The notes beneath the pieces are model-generated. The model did no database searches. It was not told where the DNA came from and was given only the letters and a program-made list of their open reading frames with translations. From the NCBI GenBank assembly GCA_023435705.1, contig JAEYRH010000006.1:1-64000 (forward strand): DNA of 64,000 nucleotides. The letters are read 5' to 3'. The stretch is from Bacillota bacterium. GTDB lineage: Bacteria > Bacillota > Clostridia > Christensenellales > UMGS416. Positions 61,698 to 64,000 of this stretch are shown here, piece by piece. A program made the translations under genes and the position numbers. How positions within the stretch are numbered: the stretch's first letter is position 1; each line of letters opens with the position of its first letter.

Positions 61698-61715
61698 TTA
61701 ACATTGAATTAACAT
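61698..61715 (-). promoter_or_regulatory. Pho-box-like pair upstream of the pit promoter
   Basis: On the minus strand ATGTTAA-TTCA-ATGTTAA, an 11-bp-period direct repeat, lies 15 bp upstream of the -35 box. It is almost the same as the first two repeats before the other phosphate gene (ATGTTAA-TTTC-ATGTTAA at 49003-49020). Confidence 0.6.
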
Positions 61716-61845
61716 TGGGTTGCCAGCTGAATGCCCGGATATTTTTCTTGCAGCCTTATTGTGAGCAGATTTTTGGGGATGAACCCCGTGCCCTTTTCCA
61801 ATGTTTGTTATATAATATTTGGGATACTGTTTCGGAGGGCGATTT

Positions 61846-62760
61846 ATGGCGCATTACGATTGCCTGATCATCGGCGGCGGGCCCGCTGGCTTGACAGCCG
61901 GGCTCTATGCTTGCCGGGCGGGGCTCAAAACAGCCTTGCTGGAGGGCATGTTTCCCGGCGGGCAGATTGCAACCGCGCATATGCTGGAGAACTACCCCGG
62001 CTTTCCCGATGGCTTGGGCGGCCCGGAGATCAGCGCGCTGATGGAGCGGCAAGCCACTCGGTTTGGCATGGAGCTGCTGTATGAGCAGGTGGAGCAGGCC
62101 GAACTTGCTGGCCCCGTCAAGACCATTCGCACCGCTGCCGGAGAGCACACCGCCCGCTCCGTGATCCTGTGCATGGGCGCCGAGCCCCGCAAGCTGGGTT
62201 TGCCCCGGGAAGATGAGCTCAGGGGCTTGGGTGTGAGCTATTGCGCCACCTGCGACGGCGCGTTTTTCCGCGACAAGGTTGTGGCCGTTGTGGGCGGCGG
62301 TGACACCGCTTGCGCTGAAGCGGCATATCTGACCCGTATGGCCAGGAAGGTTTACATGATCCACCGCCGCGACCGCATGCGTGCCTGTGATACGGTAGCC
62401 AAATGTGCAATTCAGAACTGCCGTGTGGAGGTGCTGTGGGAAACCGTTGTGGATGAGATCCTTGGGCAGGATCAACTAAACGGCCTAGCAGTGAAAGACG
62501 TAAATACCGGCGCAGTCCGTCAGCTTGCGGTGGATGGCCTGTTTGTGGCCATTGGCGTGGCCCCAAGGAGCGAGCTGGTGCGTGGCGTGGTTGAACTCAC
62601 CGACGATGGCTACATCAAAACTGACCGGCATATGCGCACCAATTTAGCCGGCGTGTATGCCGCTGGGGATGTGCGTGATACGCCTCTGCGGCAGGTTGTA
62701 ACCGCCGCCGCCGACGGGGCCATCGCTGCCGACGCTGTGAGCGGATACCTGATGGAGTGA
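61846..62760 (+). CDS. trxB: Thioredoxin reductase-like NAD(P)/FAD oxidoreductase
   Basis: The 304-residue protein has the FAD motif G-G-G-P-A-G-L-T-A-G, the redox site C-A-T-C-D-G, the NADPH motif G-G-G-D-T-A-C-A-E-A-A and the late G-V-Y-A-A-G-D-V-R. This is the standard thioredoxin reductase layout; it moves electrons from NAD(P)H through the CxxC to thioredoxin or a similar partner. GGAGGG lies six to seven bases before the ATG at 61846. A TATAAT at 61811-61816 without a clear -35 may be its promoter. The partner thioredoxin gene is not nearby, so a related ferredoxin-type reductase is possible. Confidence 0.88.
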   Translation: MAHYDCLIIGGGPAGLTAGLYACRAGLKTALLEGMFPGGQIATAHMLENYPGFPDGLGGPEISALMERQATRFGMELLYEQVEQAELAGPVKTIRTAAGEHTARSVILCMGAEPRKLGLPREDELRGLGVSYCATCDGAFFRDKVVAVVGGGDTACAEAAYLTRMARKVYMIHRRDRMRACDTVAKCAIQNCRVEVLWETVVDEILGQDQLNGLAVKDVNTGAVRQLAVDGLFVAIGVAPRSELVRGVVELTDDGYIKTDRHMRTNLAGVYAAGDVRDTPLRQVVTAAADGAIAADAVSGYLME

Positions 62761-62851
62761 TTTTCTTGCCTTCTCCCCGGCTGTGCGGTACAATTTCGGT
62801 TGTTATTTCCTCGCTGCCAGGCGGGCAGAATATTTTCCGGGAGTGAAAACT

Positions 62852-63505
62852 GTGAAGAAAGCAATTTGCCTGTTCTTGTGCTTGATGATGGCCTTTGCGC
62901 TGGCAGCGTGCGCTCCCCAAAACATATTGGAATTGAATAAAGACGGAGGACTCAATTTGAAAGTGGACAAAAACCCCATCGTCACCATCACGATGGAAGA
63001 CGGCAGCAAAATCAAGGTCGAGTTGTATCCCGACAAGGCACCCAACACCGTGTGCAACTTTATTTCGCTGGTCAACAAGCAGTTTTATGACGGCGTGGTG
63101 TTTCACCGCATCATTGACCGGTTCATGATCCAGGGCGGTGACCCGGAGGGCACCGGCCGCGGCGGCCCCGGCTATATGATCAAGGGCGAGTTTGCAAACA
63201 ATGGCTTCAAGGCCAACGACATCAAGCACACCGAAGGCGTGATCTCGATGGCCCGCTCGCGGCTGATGGACTCTGCCGGCTCCCAGTTCTTCATCATGGT
63301 GGGCGCTGCCCCACACCTCGATGGCGACTATGCCGCCTTTGGCAAGGTCGTGGATGAAGACAGCCTGGCCGTGGTCAAAAAGCTGGCAAAGGTGCCTGTG
63401 GGCGGCTTCAATGGTGATGCGCCGCTGGAACCGCCGGTAATGAAGACCGTGACGGTGGAAACATTCGGCTACGAGTACCCGGAGCCAAACAAGATCGAGA
63501 AGTAA
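62852..63505 (+). CDS. Cyclophilin-type peptidyl-prolyl isomerase, lipoprotein
   Basis: The 217-residue protein starts at a GTG with GGGAG eight bases upstream, and has a lipoprotein signal (L-A-A-C) so it is anchored outside. The cyclophilin domain follows with F-H-R-I-I-D-R-F-M-I-Q-G-G-D (active Arg), G-Y-M-I-K-G-E-F and S-A-G-S-Q-F-F-I-M. It speeds cis-trans change at proline bonds and probably assists folding of exported proteins. Frame is open from 62783, but only the GTG start keeps the signal sequence at the N terminus. A strong terminator follows. Confidence 0.92.
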   Translation: MKKAICLFLCLMMAFALAACAPQNILELNKDGGLNLKVDKNPIVTITMEDGSKIKVELYPDKAPNTVCNFISLVNKQFYDGVVFHRIIDRFMIQGGDPEGTGRGGPGYMIKGEFANNGFKANDIKHTEGVISMARSRLMDSAGSQFFIMVGAAPHLDGDYAAFGKVVDEDSLAVVKKLAKVPVGGFNGDAPLEPPVMKTVTVETFGYEYPEPNKIEK

Positions 63506-63506
63506 C

Positions 63507-63536
63507 AAAAAGGCGGGGATCACTCCCCGCCTTTTT
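63507..63536 (+). terminator. Terminator of the cyclophilin gene
   Basis: A perfect stem (AGGCGGGGA at 63511-63519 with 63524-63532), extended by A/T pairs, followed by TTTTTT. Confidence 0.9.
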
Positions 63537-63537
63537 T

Positions 63538-63667
63538 GCACTCACCCCCCCTAGCCCCCCTCTCCAATAAATGCGAGAGGGGGGAGAGTCTTAAGAGCAA
63601 CCGATAAGCTTGACAAGAAACTCCCCCGCTCGCACGTGAGTGGGAGAGGGGGTCGGGGGGTGAGTGC
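63538..63667. repeat. Foldback (MITE-like) element of about 130 bp
   Basis: The ends, GCACTCACCCCCC on the left and GGGGGGTGAGTGC on the right, are inverted repeats of about 25 bp with few mismatches. A second inner pair (GCGAGAGGGGGGAG / CTCCCCCGCTCGC) makes a nested fold. No coding capacity. It sits between the cyclophilin terminator and the dxs promoter; no target duplication is obvious. Confidence 0.65.
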
Positions 63668-63712
63668 TTCTAATAGAGGCTAGTGGGGAGAGTGCCATCT
63701 TTCTCTTTGGGA

Positions 63713-63741
63713 TTGCTTGCTTCCTGATTGTTTACTATAAT
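63713..63741 (+). promoter_or_regulatory. Promoter of dxs
   Basis: TTGCTT (63713-63718), 17 bp, TATAAT (63736-63741). It lies about 80 bases before the dxs start. Confidence 0.7.
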
Positions 63742-63818
63742 AGCGACTATACCGATTGCCGGGGCGGTTTGCCGCGCCGGCATGGCGCATGGGATAAGTG
63801 GAAGGAAATACCAGGGGA

Positions 63819-64000
63819 ATGCTTGAACGAGTTGGGTCTCCGGAAGACATCAAGAAAATGACTTACCCCGAGCTGGAGCTGCTGGCAAAGGAGCTGCGGG
63901 CCCGGATTATGGACGTTGTGGAAAAAAACGGCGGCCACCTGGCCAGCAACCTGGGCGTTGTGGAGGCCACGATCGCGCTGCACCGCGTGTTTGACAGCCC
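63819..64000 (+). CDS. dxs: 1-deoxy-D-xylulose-5-phosphate synthase, N-terminal part (cut by window end)
   Basis: The first 60 codons read MLERVGSPEDIKKM, then L-x-x-L-A-x-E-L-R and G-G-H-L-A-S-N-L-G-V-V-E-A-T-I-A-L-H, which is the invariable N-terminal part of DXS. The enzyme condenses pyruvate and glyceraldehyde 3-phosphate with thiamine diphosphate at the head of the MEP isoprenoid pathway. The ATG at 63819 has CAGGGGA touching it and AAGGA further upstream; the alternative starts are not clear. The gene continues beyond 64000. Confidence 0.95.
   Translation, partial: MLERVGSPEDIKKMTYPELELLAKELRARIMDVVEKNGGHLASNLGVVEATIALHRVFDS

Noticed and set aside
63664..63861. 65-codon frame ahead of dxs
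   Set aside because: It crosses the foldback element and the dxs promoter and overlaps the dxs start in another frame.

Overview
The window looks like chromosomal DNA of a Gram-positive, endospore-forming, probably anaerobic Clostridia-type bacterium. The evidence is strong Shine-Dalgarno sequences before nearly every gene, an alpha/beta-type small acid-soluble spore protein (39083-39262), a LytR-CpsA-Psr enzyme, a DacF-like carboxypeptidase, sortase-independent lipoproteins and a CUT1-type sugar importer with no ATPase gene of its own. I see no phage, integrase, transposase gene or CRISPR array. The species cannot be named from the sequence alone.

Region 1 (1-20.8 kb) is accessory and carbohydrate-centred, and is visibly more AT-rich than the rest. 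It starts with the tail of a fibronectin-III surface protein. Next come an isomerase / hydrolase / isomerase operon (894-3428) and, on the minus strand, a sugar-uptake locus: membrane-anchored AraC regulator, solute-binding lipoprotein, two permeases and two paralogous six-hairpin glycosidases (13516 down to 3584). Two large secreted EstA-like esterases follow (14457-16940 and 17601-20276). They are preceded by near-identical promoter-operator cassettes (TTGACA, 17 bp, TTTAAT, then 12 bp to a GTTAACGTAAAC palindrome), so they form a small regulon of their own, probably under a LacI-type repressor encoded elsewhere.

Region 2 (20.8-42.3 kb) is mostly minus-strand. It holds an acetyltransferase, tRNA-Pro and tRNA-Thr, a CvpA / DUF5711-like / lipid kinase / ApbE block, a zinc-ribbon plus two-helix membrane pair, a CHASE4-PAS-GGDEF-HD-GYP cyclic-di-GMP enzyme, a GlpA-like / pyridine-nucleotide oxidoreductase / DUF1667 operon, a GH31 glycosidase, a NUDIX / helical-repeat / Hsp33 operon, the spore protein overlapping a methyltransferase, a DUF624 protein, an M20 amidohydrolase and a second methyltransferase.

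Region 3 (42.4-64 kb) mixes more carbohydrate enzymes (double beta-helix pectate-lyase-like protein, GH43-like protein, SGNH hydrolase, ThuA protein) with housekeeping genes: dacF-like, LCP, lytic transglycosylase, GH3 hexosaminidase, recG, a cation diffusion facilitator, ogt-like, a thioredoxin-reductase-like protein, cyclophilin and the start of dxs. Two phosphate transport loci (49113-50726; 59928-61569) both carry TGTTAA-type repeats with an 11-bp period upstream, suggesting shared Pho control. The cation exporter has a Fur-like box and a folded leader RNA. recG and the GH3 gene have divergent promoters whose -35 boxes overlap. Two foldback repeats (55983-56168, 63538-63667) lie between genes.

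The most interesting items are the twin esterase cassettes with the duplicated esterase, the structured leader of the cation exporter, and the 11-bp-period repeat arrays of the phosphate genes.
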